Source: Demequina salsinemoris
GTDB lineage: Bacteria; Actinomycetota; Actinomycetes; Actinomycetales; Demequinaceae
Assembly: GCF_000974805.1 (NCBI RefSeq)
Contig: NZ_BBQZ01000005.1
Span: 1-64,000 of the forward strand
Direction: 5' to 3'
DNA: 64,000 nt
The position numbers and the translations under genes were made by a program. Within the stretch, counting starts at the first letter, position 1. Each line of letters opens with the position of its first letter. Positions 14,745 through 23,805 of this stretch are shown piece after piece. The notes under the pieces are model-generated. The model was not told the DNA's origin, made no database searches, and was given only the letters and a program-made list of their open reading frames with translations.

Positions 14745-15135
14745 CGACTGCTCTCCCTCTGTCCGTCGGCGCTCCTCAGCGGAGGGCGCCCCCATCACTC
14801 TAGTCGCGAGCAGGCACGACCTCGCCCTTGCGGGTGCCTCGGGGCCGGCCCGGCCGGGGCGCCGGCCTCGTGCGATCGGCCTCCCGCGGCACGTTCTCAA
14901 CGCCCGGAAAGGACGATGCGTTCCTTGCCGTGTCCCCTTCGTCGCGCGGTGTCCTGCGGCCCTGGGTACCGTGGTGGGACGGACTGGGGCCAAAGGTCCC
15001 GACAATTCCTGAACACAGCGTCCTATTTTGGTTTCAGACGCGCGGCCGACAGGGTCGTACGCCATCGCCACGACGGGGTCCAGAACCGTCGCGGAAGCAG
15101 GCCCCACAGGGCCTCAAGCGTGAGGAGTTCCGCCA
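14745..15135. other. Regulatory region before pflB
   Basis: 391 bp without a gene. It holds the divergent promoters of the lipoprotein and pflB, a GC-rich palindromic stretch (~14841-14870), one copy of GGACGATGC (14911) and a 17-bp motif (14985-15001) shared with the adhE upstream region. Confidence 0.5.
14985..15001 (+). promoter_or_regulatory. Motif shared by the pflB and adhE upstream regions, copy 1
   Basis: TGGGGCCAAAGGTCCCG, 135 bp before pflB, aligns with TTGGGCCCATGGTCCCC (36948-36964), 94 bp before adhE, with about 13 of 17 positions equal. It also forms part of a GGGAC...GTCCC inverted repeat. It could bind a regulator of fermentation. Confidence 0.35.
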
Positions 15136-17406
15136 ATGACCATCACTTCCCCCACCGGCGCCGACCTCGACGCCGTCCGTGAGCACGCCTGGCGTGGCTT
15201 CACCTCGGGCCCGTGGCAGGACGGCATCGCCGTCCGCGACTTCATCCAGTCGAACTACACGCCGTACGACGGTGACGACTCGTTCCTCGCCGGCCCGACG
15301 GCGCGCACCACCGGCGTGTGGGACAAGCTGTCGGCCATGTTCCCGGAGGAGCGCGAGAAGGGCGTCTACGACGTCGACTTCGAGACCCCCGCGACCATCA
15401 CCGCGCACGCGCCCGGCTACATCGACAAGGACAACGAGGTCATCGTCGGCCTCCAGACCGACGCCCCGCTGAAGCGCGCGATCATGCCGTACGGCGGCTG
15501 GCGCATGGTCGTCAAGGAGCTCGAGACCTACGGCTACCCCGTCAAGCCCGAGCTCGAGCACATCTTCTCCACGTACCGCAAGACGCACAACGACGGCGTC
15601 TTCGACGCGTACCCCCCGAACGTTCGCGCGGCCCGCTCGTCGCACATCGTCACCGGCCTGCCCGACGCCTACGGCCGCGGCCGCATCATCGGTGACTACC
15701 GCCGCGTCGCCCTCTACGGCGTCGACGCCCTGATCGAGGGCAAGAAGGTCGAGCGCATGCAGCTCGACATGGAGCGCTCCGTCGAGGACGTCATCCGCGA
15801 CCGCGAGGAGAACTCGGAGCAGATCAAGGCTCTGAAGGAGCTCAAGCAGATGGCGGCCTCCTACGGCTACGACATCTCGGGCCCCGCCGCGACGGCCAAG
15901 GAGGCCGTGCAGTGGCTGTACTTCGGCTACCTCGCCGCGGTCAAGGAGCAGAACGGCGCCGCCATGTCGCTGGGCCGCACCTCGACCTTCCTCGACATCT
16001 TCATCGAGCGCGACATCGCCGACGGCACCCTCACCGAGGAGTCCGCTCAGGAGATCATCGACGACTTCGTCATCAAGCTGCGCATCGTCCGCTTCCTCCG
16101 CACCCCGGAGTACGACGCCCTGTTCTCGGGCGACCCGACGTGGGTCACCGAGTCCATCGGCGGCGTGGGCTCCGACGGTCGCTCGCTCGTGACCCGCACC
16201 TCGTTCCGCTTCCTCCAGACGCTGTACAACGTCGGCCCGGCCCCCGAGCCGAACCTGACCGTGCTGTGGAGCGACAAGCTGCCCCAGGGCTTCAAGGAGT
16301 TCTGCGCCAAGGTCTCGATCGACACCTCGTCGATCCAGTACGAGGCCGACGACCTGCTGCGCGAGCAGTGCGGTGACGACGCGGCGATCGCCTGCTGCGT
16401 GTCCGGCATGGAGGTCGGCAAGCAGATGCAGTTCTTCGGGGCTCGCGTCAACCTCGCCAAGGGTCTGCTCTACGCGATCAACGGTGGTCGTGACGAGGTC
16501 TCCGGCAAGCAGGTCTCGCCGGTCGCCTCGCCCGTCGAGGGCGACGTGCTCGACTTCGACGACGTCATGGGCAAGTTCGACACGTTCATGGAGTGGCTCG
16601 CCGAGACCTACGTCGACGCGCTGAACTGCATCCACTACATGCACGACAAGTACGCCTACGAGCGCATCGAGATGGCGCTGCACGACCGCGAGATCCTGCG
16701 CACCATGGCCTGCGGCATCGCCGGCCTGTCGGTCGCGGCCGACTCGCTGTCCGCCATCAAGTACGCGAAGGTCACCCCCGTGCGTGACGAGACCGGCCTC
16801 GTCGTCGACTACACGACCGAGGGCGAGTTCCCCTGCTACGGCAACGACGACGACCGCGCCGACGACATCGCCGTCGACCTGGTCAAGCGCTTCATGGAGA
16901 AGGTCCGCAAGCAGCAGACCTACCGCAACGCGAAGCACACCCAGTCGGTGCTCACGATCACCTCGAACGTGGTCTACGGCAAGGCGACGGGGCACACGCC
17001 CGACGGTCGCCGCGCCGGCGAGCCCTTCGCCCCTGGCGCCAACCCCATGAACGGCCGCGACAACCACGGCATCATGGCGTCGGCCCTGTCGGTCGCGAAG
17101 CTGCCCTACGACGACGCGCAGGACGGCATCTCGCTGACCACGTCCGTCGTCCCGTCCGGCCTCGGTCGCGACAAGTCCGAGCAGGTCAAGAACCTGGTCG
17201 GCGTGCTCGACGCCTACACCGTCTCCGCCGGCTTCCACATGAACGTCAACGTGCTCAACCGTGAGACGCTCGAGGACGCCATGGAGCACCCGGAGAACTA
17301 CCCGCAGCTCACGATCCGTGTCTCGGGCTACGCGGTGAACTTCGTCCGCCTGACCCGTGAGCAGCAGCTCGACGTCCTGTCGCGCACGTTCCACGCGGGC
17401 CTGTAA
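15136..17406 (+). CDS. pflB: Pyruvate formate-lyase
   Basis: A protein of 756 residues, usual length for the family. It converts pyruvate and CoA to acetyl-CoA and formate using a glycyl radical. The catalytic Cys pair is C420-C421 (AIACCVSGM; the E. coli enzyme has Pro where this has Gly). The radical site is G731 in [12 protein letters not shown] near the C-terminus. GAGGAG lies 8 nt before the ATG. It is followed by a hairpin and then the activase. The glycyl radical is destroyed by oxygen, so the gene indicates anaerobic metabolism. Codon use is strongly biased to C/G third positions, as expected for a highly expressed enzyme. Confidence 0.97.
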   Translation: MTITSPTGADLDAVREHAWRGFTSGPWQDGIAVRDFIQSNYTPYDGDDSFLAGPTARTTGVWDKLSAMFPEEREKGVYDVDFETPATITAHAPGYIDKDNEVIVGLQTDAPLKRAIMPYGGWRMVVKELETYGYPVKPELEHIFSTYRKTHNDGVFDAYPPNVRAARSSHIVTGLPDAYGRGRIIGDYRRVALYGVDALIEGKKVERMQLDMERSVEDVIRDREENSEQIKALKELKQMAASYGYDISGPAATAKEAVQWLYFGYLAAVKEQNGAAMSLGRTSTFLDIFIERDIADGTLTEESAQEIIDDFVIKLRIVRFLRTPEYDALFSGDPTWVTESIGGVGSDGRSLVTRTSFRFLQTLYNVGPAPEPNLTVLWSDKLPQGFKEFCAKVSIDTSSIQYEADDLLREQCGDDAAIACCVSGMEVGKQMQFFGARVNLAKGLLYAINGGRDEVSGKQVSPVASPVEGDVLDFDDVMGKFDTFMEWLAETYVDALNCIHYMHDKYAYERIEMALHDREILRTMACGIAGLSVAADSLSAIKYAKVTPVRDETGLVVDYTTEGEFPCYGNDDDRADDIAVDLVKRFMEKVRKQQTYRNAKHTQSVLTITSNVVYGKATGHTPDGRRAGEPFAPGANPMNGRDNHGIMASALSVAKLPYDDAQDGISLTTSVVPSGLGRDKSEQVKNLVGVLDAYTVSAGFHMNVNVLNRETLEDAMEHPENYPQLTIRVSGYAVNFVRLTREQQLDVLSRTFHAGL

Positions 17407-17419
17407 GACAGAATCGAAC

Positions 17420-17454
17420 ACGACGCCCCGTCCTCACGCAGGGCGGGGCGTCGT
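17420..17454 (+). terminator. Hairpin between pflB and pflA
   Basis: ACGACGCCCCG (17420-17430) pairs with CGGGGCGTCGT (17444-17454) around a 13-nt loop. Lacking a T-run, it is probably a partial terminator or mRNA stabiliser, keeping pflA expression below pflB. Confidence 0.6.
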
Positions 17455-17506
17455 GCCATCTTCAGACACCTTCACACTCTCAATCCCCGGCAAGGAGATC
17501 CCCACC

Positions 17507-18328
17507 ATGCCCGACGAGCCCGTACCCGTACAGCTCCTCATGTCTCCGCCCATGGAGATCGCCGACCAGGAGCTCGAGGAGAGCGAGAAGCTCGCCTCGC
17601 CAGTGACCGGCTCGGTGCACTCGTGGGACCTCGTGACGGGCGCCGACGGCCCGGGCACCCGCATGACGCTGTTCCTCGCGGGCTGCGGGATGCGCTGCCA
17701 GTACTGCCAGAACCCGGACACGTGGCGCATGAAGGACGGCGTCCGCCACTCGGTGGACGAGGTCATGGAGCGCGTCACCCGCTACGCGACGATCATGAAG
17801 GTCACCGGCGGAGGCCTCACGATCTCCGGCGGTGAGCCGCTCCTGCAGTCGAAGTTCGTGATGAACATCTTCCGCCGCTGCAAGGATCTCGACATCAGCA
17901 CGGCGCTCGACACCGCCGGCCTGCTCGGCTCGCGCCTGAGCGACGACGACCTCAACTATGTGGACCTCGTGCTGCTCGACATCAAGTCCGGGATCCCGGA
18001 GACCTACCAGCGCGTCACGGGCCGCCCGCTGCAGCCCACTCTGGACTTCGCGCATCGTCTCGACGCGCTGCACAAGAAGGTGTGGATCCGCTTCGTGCTG
18101 GTCCCGGGTCTCACCGACGCGGTCGAGAACGTCGATGCGATCGCGGACTTCGTCGCGACGCTCGGCAATGTCGAGCGACTCGAGGTCCTCCCGTTCCACC
18201 AGCTCGGCCGCGACAAGTGGGAGCTGTCGGGGGAGCCGTACCTGCTCGAGGACACGCAGCCGCCGGACAAGGAGCTGATCGAGCGCGTGAAGCGGCAGTT
18301 CGCGAAGCGCGGCATCAACGTGATGTGA
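17507..18328 (+). CDS. pflA: Pyruvate formate-lyase-activating enzyme
   Basis: A radical-SAM protein of 273 residues. The cluster motif is CGMRCQYC (Cys-x3-Cys-x2-Cys), followed by GGGLTISGGEPLLQ, the SAM-binding glycine segment. It generates the glycyl radical on pflB using an electron donor and S-adenosylmethionine. The start at ATG 17507 has CAAGGAGAT upstream. The N-terminal ~30 residues before the core (a Met/Pro/Glu-rich stretch) make it somewhat longer than the E. coli protein (246). It is followed directly by a strong terminator. Confidence 0.95.
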   Translation: MPDEPVPVQLLMSPPMEIADQELEESEKLASPVTGSVHSWDLVTGADGPGTRMTLFLAGCGMRCQYCQNPDTWRMKDGVRHSVDEVMERVTRYATIMKVTGGGLTISGGEPLLQSKFVMNIFRRCKDLDISTALDTAGLLGSRLSDDDLNYVDLVLLDIKSGIPETYQRVTGRPLQPTLDFAHRLDALHKKVWIRFVLVPGLTDAVENVDAIADFVATLGNVERLEVLPFHQLGRDKWELSGEPYLLEDTQPPDKELIERVKRQFAKRGINVM

Positions 18329-18329
18329 C

Positions 18330-18359
18330 CGAAGGGCGCCCCGGGAGGGGCGCCCTTCG
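18330..18359 (+). terminator. Terminator after pflA
   Basis: CGAAGGGCGCCCC and GGGGCGCCCTTCG pair around a short loop, directly after the pflA stop. It may also act on the convergent DUF1684 gene. Confidence 0.75.
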
Positions 18360-18376
18360 TCGTCATCCCAGGACCG

Positions 18377-19128
18377 TCATCCCAGGACGATGCGGCGCTC
18401 GCCGGCGCGGACCGGCACGTCCCAGCGGTTCGTCGCGGGCGGCCGCACGCACACGTAGTGCGGCGAGAACCTGCTCGGCGGCAGATAGGCGCGGTTGAGG
18501 TCGACGGTCACGCGGTCCTGGCGGGCGCGCACGGGATCCGCAGCATCCTGAACGCGTCGGGGTGCGCGGCATCGGAGAAGGCGGCGAAGAGCGACTCGCC
18601 CTCGTCGTGCGCGAGGAGCGTCACGTCAGCTCCGCGTACCGTGAGCGCGAGCGCGACGTCGTACACGGTCGTGGAGCGGTGCCCGTCGACGGCCTCTGTG
18701 GGCGTCGGCTCGGACGCGACCCTGGTCACCCGCGCGGCCACCCGCATCGCGGGATCGAACGGGTGCCGGTCGATCCCGATCATCCCGAGCCTCGCGGCCC
18801 TGCCGGTCTCGTAGGCGCGCAGCGCGAGCTCTCCGTCGCGCGCGAACGCCGCGACCCGCACGCCGGCGACGACGTCGGTGTCGCCGGGAGCCAGGACGAT
18901 GCGGTGCGCGCCTTCGCTGCGCGCCGCGCCTTCGCTTCGCACCACGCCGTCGCGGGCGCTCCATCGCCCGGGCAGGTCGGCGATCGGGCGGGGTTCGGTG
19001 CTGAGCCAGGTGGTCGAGGCGAGCTCCGCGAGTCCGCCCGGCCCGAGCGTCGTCTGGTCGCGTGCGTGCTCCCACGCGAGGTGGGCTGCCTCGGTCGTGA
19101 CCTCGTCCTGGGGTGCGTGCGTGCTCAC
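18377..19128 (-). pseudogene. DUF1684-family protein, frameshifted
   Basis: From GTG 19128 the frame encodes 206 residues of a DUF1684-like protein (AHLAWEHARDQTTLGPGGLAE, then GMIGIDRHPFDPAMRVAARV) and stops at 18508-18510. The conserved C-terminal block continues in another frame to the stop at 18377-18379: DRVTVDLNRAYLPPSRFSPH, then VCVRPPATNRWDVPVRAGER. About one base is missing around 18515-18540. The repaired protein would be about 250 residues, as in the family. DUF1684 proteins have no settled function. This could be a true pseudogene or a sequence error. Confidence 0.7.
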
Positions 19129-19216
19129 CGGCTCATTGTGGGCCGCGGAGAGGCGTGTAGCCGGAGTTCGCTTCTGGATGCGAGAAGTTCTTACGTTCAC
19201 GAAACATCGGCTTAAC

Positions 19217-19240
19217 CTATGGATCGGTTTTCGCCTATAG
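19217..19240. promoter_or_regulatory. LysR-type operator and leaderless promoter
   Basis: CTATGG (19217-19222) and CCTATAG (19234-19240) form an interrupted inverted repeat in the gap between the divergent DUF1684 and LysR genes. TATAGC (19236-19241) is followed by 8 nt and the ATG at 19250, a leaderless -10. The overlap suggests self-regulation. Confidence 0.45.
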
Positions 19241-19249
19241 CGTCCACCT

Positions 19250-20308
19250 ATGGCCGAGACGCAGAGAACCGAGATAGATGCGCTCGCGCGCGCCATCGAC
19301 GTGCGGTCGCTGCGGATCCTCGTGGCCATCGACCAGGCGGGCTCCATCAGTGCAGCCGCGCGCTCGCTGGGCTTCAGCCAGCCGACCATCACCCAGCACG
19401 TCCAGCGACTCGAGGAGCGTCTCGGCGCGAGCCTCGTGTCCCGCACCGGCCGCGCCGCGCGCCTGACGCCGGTCGGGGCGCTGCTCGCCCGCCACGCCCC
19501 GCGCATCGACGCGAGCCTCACCGCGGCCGCCACCGAGCTGTCGCGCGTGCTCGGCCGCCGGGCGGGGCTCGTGCGGCTCGTGGCGCTGCCCGAGTCCGTC
19601 GGGTCGGTGCTCGCCCCTGCCGCGAGCCGGCTCGCGGCTCTCCTGCCGCACCTCGATATCGAGGTGCTCGAGGCCGCGACGCCCGAGGACGCGATGGACA
19701 TGGTCCAGGACGGCCGCGCCGACATCGCCGTGACCCCTACTCCGCTGATCGCCCGCGACCGCTCGACCTCCGCGCGCCGCGAGGGGCTGCGCACCACCTT
19801 CCTGTTCTCCGAGGAGGTCATCGCGCTGACCTCCGCCGACGTGCCCTCCGCCGCGGGCCGCGTGGACGCGTCCGCCCTCGTGGACCTCCCGTGGATCCTC
19901 GGCGCCGGCACGTGCGCCGCCGCCATCGCCGACCGCCTGGGCCGCGCTCAGGGCGCGGCTGACTCCTCGGTCTCCCGTGCCGACGCCGCCGTCGCGCTCG
20001 CCGCGCACGGCCGGGGCACCGCTCTCGTCACCGAGTCCGCGATCGCGGGTAGCAGACTCCCCGCCGGGCTGAACGCGTTCGGGCTCGCGCCCGCCGTTCG
20101 CCGGCGCATGGTCGCCACGACGCTCGTCGAGGCGGCCACCATCCCCGCGGTCTCCGCCGCGCTGCGCGTGCTCGCGTCGCGTCGGCCGGCCGTGGCCGAG
20201 GTCGAGGCTGTCCTCGACGCCAGACGTCGCAGCGCGGGGCATCGTGCCCGATTCGCGTCCCTTGCTGCGGTCGACCCCGCACCCACGCATCCAGAGGAGA
20301 ACGACGAC
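19250..20308 (+). CDS. LysR-family regulator with no stop before the next gene
   Basis: The N-terminal winged helix is clear (RILVAIDQAGSISAAARSLG, then FSQPTITQHVQRLEERLG), followed by a LysR substrate-binding domain (residues ~95-310). Regulators of this family end near residue 300. Here the frame has no stop. After a 30-residue tail it runs in frame into the lipoprotein whose ATG is residue 354, giving one 902-residue open frame to 21958. The lipoprotein has its own ribosome site, so two products are likely. It is the first gene of the operon and probably its regulator, sensing an imported ligand. Confidence 0.8.
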
Positions 20309-21958
20309 ATGTCCTTGACCAACACCGGCGCGATGGCCCGCGTCGCAGCGGTCTCGGCAGCGGGAGCCATCGCGCTCGCCGCGTGCTCGGGGCCATCAGA
20401 ATCGGACACCGAAGCGAGCGCGAGCTCGAGCGCCTCGTCCGCGACCGCCGCGATCGGCACCGACACGGGCGAGGAGATCGACAGCATCACCGTCACCCTC
20501 CCCGGCTCGCTGTCGAGCCTGTACGTCGGCTCGGAGTCCGGCATCCTCAACTACTACGTCGCCTCGATCGTGCAGGAGGGCCTCCTGACCGTCGACGCCG
20601 ACGGAGCCCTGCAGCCCGGCCTGGCGGAGTCGTGGGAGCAGACGGACGACGTCACGTACGTCTTCGAGCTGCGCGACGACGCCTACTTCCAGGACGGCAA
20701 CCCGGTCACCGCCGAGGACGTCGTGTTCAGCCTCGACATGGCGCGCGACGAGACGGCCTCGCCCGGACTCGCGTACTACATGACCAACATCGACACCGTC
20801 GAGCAGACCGGTGACAACGAGGTCACGATCACCCTCGCCGAGCCCGACGCGGCCTTCGCGGGCAACATGACCACGGCCGGAGCCGCGTTCATCACCGAGA
20901 AGTCCTTCTGGGAGGAGAACGACGGCGACGTCGGCACCTCCGACTCGCTGCTCATGGGGTCCGGTCCGTACGAGGTCACGGAGTTCGTGCCCGACGATCA
21001 CGCGACCTTCGAGCGCGTCGACACGTGGTGGGGCGACCTGCCGAGCGTCAAGGAGATCCGCATCGACTTCGTCTCAGACGAGTCCACGCGCCTCCTCGCC
21101 GCGCAGTCCGGCGACGTCGACATCGCGTTCAACGTGCCCTTCTCGCAGGCGGAGCAGTGGGAGTCCATCGAGGACATGCGTGTGCTGTACGAGAACGACC
21201 TCTCGTATGTCGGCCTGTACTTCAACCTCGACGTCGCGCCGTTCGACGACCCGAAGGTCCGTGAGGCCATCGCCCACGCGGTCAACCGCGAGGCCTACGT
21301 CGACACCCTGCTCGACGGCCATGGCGAGGTCGCGACCGCGATCATGACCCCGGAGTCGCTCACGTCGGTGTACTCGGCCGATGAGGCTCGCGAGATCCTC
21401 GGGGGCATCCCGCAGTACGACTACGACCTCGACGCCGCCGCGGAGGCGCTCGCCGAGTCCGACTACCCCGACGGCTTCGACGCCGAGATCCTCACGCCGA
21501 ACACCGGACCCCAGCTGGGCACGGCCGCGCAGGCGCTGTCGCAGGATCTCGCGACCATCGGCATCAACCTCACGGTCACCGAGGTGCCGATCGAGGAGTG
21601 GCTCGCGAGCCTCGACCCGTCGTCCGGCTACGGCCTCAACTACATGTGGTACTTCTCGACGCTCGGAGACCCGGCCGAGATCCCGTCATACCTCATCGGC
21701 GCCGACAACCCGGCGGCCTACGACAACGAGGAGATCCTCGACCTGCTCAGCCAGGTGGGCGCGGAGACCGACCCCGCGACCCGCATCGACCTGCTGGTCG
21801 AGGCCGAGACGCTCCAGGCCGAGGACGTCGTCAACATCCCGCTGTGGTGGGGACAGTCGGCGACGGCCTTCTCGAACGACCTGGGCCTGACCGACTACAG
21901 CGCCTTCACGTTCGTGTCGACCTGGCCCAGCCAGCTGTACGCGGCCAGCAGCGAGTAA
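20309..21958 (+). CDS. Peptide-type (family 5) substrate-binding lipoprotein
   Basis: A protein of 549 residues from ATG 20309, with AGAGGAGAA upstream. The signal peptide ends in IALAACSGPSE (lipobox). The mature part fits the DppA/OppA fold: LQPGLAESWEQTDDVTYVFE, AYFQDGNPVTAEDVVFSLDM, then AIAHAVNREAYVDTLLDGHG. It delivers peptides or similar amines to the permeases encoded downstream. The coding frame is shared with the upstream LysR gene. The ligand is not evident. Confidence 0.88.
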   Translation: MSLTNTGAMARVAAVSAAGAIALAACSGPSESDTEASASSSASSATAAIGTDTGEEIDSITVTLPGSLSSLYVGSESGILNYYVASIVQEGLLTVDADGALQPGLAESWEQTDDVTYVFELRDDAYFQDGNPVTAEDVVFSLDMARDETASPGLAYYMTNIDTVEQTGDNEVTITLAEPDAAFAGNMTTAGAAFITEKSFWEENDGDVGTSDSLLMGSGPYEVTEFVPDDHATFERVDTWWGDLPSVKEIRIDFVSDESTRLLAAQSGDVDIAFNVPFSQAEQWESIEDMRVLYENDLSYVGLYFNLDVAPFDDPKVREAIAHAVNREAYVDTLLDGHGEVATAIMTPESLTSVYSADEAREILGGIPQYDYDLDAAAEALAESDYPDGFDAEILTPNTGPQLGTAAQALSQDLATIGINLTVTEVPIEEWLASLDPSSGYGLNYMWYFSTLGDPAEIPSYLIGADNPAAYDNEEILDLLSQVGAETDPATRIDLLVEAETLQAEDVVNIPLWWGQSATAFSNDLGLTDYSAFTFVSTWPSQLYAASSE

Positions 21959-21964
21959 CAGCAC

Positions 21965-22960
21965 GTGGCCGTATCCACCGATCGAGCGCGCGCGTCGCGG
22001 CTGCGTCCCCTGGGACGCATGCTCGCGGCGCGCGTGCTCGGCACGCTCGCGGTGCTGCTGGTGCTGTCCATCGTCATCTTCGCGATGATGTACATGGCGC
22101 CCGGCGACCTCGTGAAGAACCTCCTTGGCAACCGCGCATCGAACCCGGACACGATCGCCGCGATCCGCGCGCAGTACCACCTCGATGAGCCGGTCGTCAC
22201 GCAGTACCTGCTCTGGCTCAAGGGGCTCCTCACGGGTGACCTCGGCGAGTCGATCCGCCTCCAGGTGCCCGTCACGGAGGCGATCGGCGCTCGCGTCGGG
22301 ATCACCGCGGCCATGTGCGCGATCGCCTTCGCGATGTCCGTCGTGGTCGCGGTGCCGCTCGGCGTGATCAGCGCGGTGCGTGCGGGCGGCTGGACCGACC
22401 GCATCGGCAACGCGCTGTCCGTGCTCGGGCTGAGCGCCCCGACCTTCGCTGTCGGCCTGCTGCTCCTGTACGTCTTCGCGTACTACCTGCCGATCCTGCC
22501 CGTCTACGGCGGCGGCGACGGCGGCCTCGACACGCTGCGCCATCTGATCCTGCCCGGCATCACTCTCGCGCTCGGCCTCGGCGCGATCCTGGTGAAGCTC
22601 ACGCGCACGGCGATGCTGCGCGAGCTCGAGGCCGACTACGTCACGTTCGCGCGAGCCCGCGGGCTCTCGGAGCGCACGGTGCGGAACCTCGCGCTGCGTG
22701 GCGCCGCGATCCCGGTCGTCACGGGTGCGAGCCTCGTGCTCACCTTCCTGGTGGGCGGCACGGTGCTCGCGGAGACGACCTTCTCCCTGCCCGGCCTCGG
22801 CACGCTCCTGGAGGATTCGGTGCTGTTCAAGGACATCGCGGTGGTGCAGGCGCTCACGCTGCTCGTCGCGGTCGTGATCGCGGTGATCGCGCTGCTCGCC
22901 GACCTCGCCTACCTGCTGCTCGACCCGCGCCTGCGGGACCGGATCGGGGTGGACTCATGA
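21965..22960 (+). CDS. Peptide-type ABC transporter permease (DppB-like)
   Basis: A protein of 331 residues from GTG 21965, 6 bp after the lipoprotein stop. It has six membrane segments and the permease EAA loop (ADYVTFARARGLSERTVRNL). It begins with a typical DppB N-terminus (MLAARVLGTLAVLLVLSIVI), followed by MAPGDLVKNLL. It forms the membrane channel with the next gene. Confidence 0.9.
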   Translation: MAVSTDRARASRLRPLGRMLAARVLGTLAVLLVLSIVIFAMMYMAPGDLVKNLLGNRASNPDTIAAIRAQYHLDEPVVTQYLLWLKGLLTGDLGESIRLQVPVTEAIGARVGITAAMCAIAFAMSVVVAVPLGVISAVRAGGWTDRIGNALSVLGLSAPTFAVGLLLLYVFAYYLPILPVYGGGDGGLDTLRHLILPGITLALGLGAILVKLTRTAMLRELEADYVTFARARGLSERTVRNLALRGAAIPVVTGASLVLTFLVGGTVLAETTFSLPGLGTLLEDSVLFKDIAVVQALTLLVAVVIAVIALLADLAYLLLDPRLRDRIGVDS

Positions 22961-23805
22961 CCGCCGTCGCGCCCACTCGCGCGCGCTCGCGCAGGCTCCC
23001 TCCCGCGAGCGTCCTCGTGTCGCTCGCCGTGCTCGCGCTCGCGCTTCTCGCGGTCGTGCTCGGCCGCTTCCTCTTCCCCGACGCGATGCATCAGGACATC
23101 CTGTCGTCGACGCTCGCGCCGGGGGAGGACGGCCACCTTCTCGGCACCGATGAGCTCGGCCGCGACGTCCTCGCGATGTCGGTCGCCGGCGCGGCCTCCG
23201 CCCTTGTCGGGCCGATCATCATCGCGGTCGGGTCGATGGTGCTGGGCGTCATCCTCGGCACCCTCGCGGGCTACGAGCGAGGCTGGCTCGACTCCGTGAT
23301 CGGCCGATGGACGGATCTGCTGCTCGCCCTGCCCGTGCTGCTCGCCGCGATCGTCGTCGGCGGCGTGCTCGGCGGCGGCTACTGGGTGACCGTCGGCCTG
23401 CTCATCCTGCTGTTCTCGCCGTCCGACATCCGCATCGTCCGTGCGGGCGTGATGGAGCAGTCGGCGCGGCCCTACATCGAGGCGGCCCAGATGCTCTCGC
23501 TGTCCCGGTGGCGCGTGATGTTCCGCCACATCCTGCCGAACGTCGCGAGCCTCGTGATCACCAACATGATGCTCAACGTCGCGTTCGCGCTCGTCGCGTT
23601 CTCCTCCCTGTCGTTCCTCGGCGTGGGCGTCGCAGCTGGCACCGCCGACTGGGGCCGTCAGCTCACGGACAACCGCGCCATCATGTTCGACAACCCCGCC
23701 GCGGTCTTCGTCCCCGCGGCGCTCATCGTCGTGGTCGCCGTCGCCGTGAACCTCGTGGGCGACTGGATCGGACAGCGACTGTCCCAGGTGGGGGAGGAGG
23801 CATGA
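22957..23805 (+). CDS. Peptide-type ABC transporter permease (DppC-like)
   Basis: A protein of 282 residues from ATG 22957, overlapping the previous stop. It has the DppC signature HLLGTDELGRDVLAMSVAGA, membrane helices, and an EAA-type loop (RPYIEAAQMLSLSRWRVMFR). It pairs with the DppB-like permease. Confidence 0.9.
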   Translation: MTAVAPTRARSRRLPPASVLVSLAVLALALLAVVLGRFLFPDAMHQDILSSTLAPGEDGHLLGTDELGRDVLAMSVAGAASALVGPIIIAVGSMVLGVILGTLAGYERGWLDSVIGRWTDLLLALPVLLAAIVVGGVLGGGYWVTVGLLILLFSPSDIRIVRAGVMEQSARPYIEAAQMLSLSRWRVMFRHILPNVASLVITNMMLNVAFALVAFSSLSFLGVGVAAGTADWGRQLTDNRAIMFDNPAAVFVPAALIVVVAVAVNLVGDWIGQRLSQVGEEA

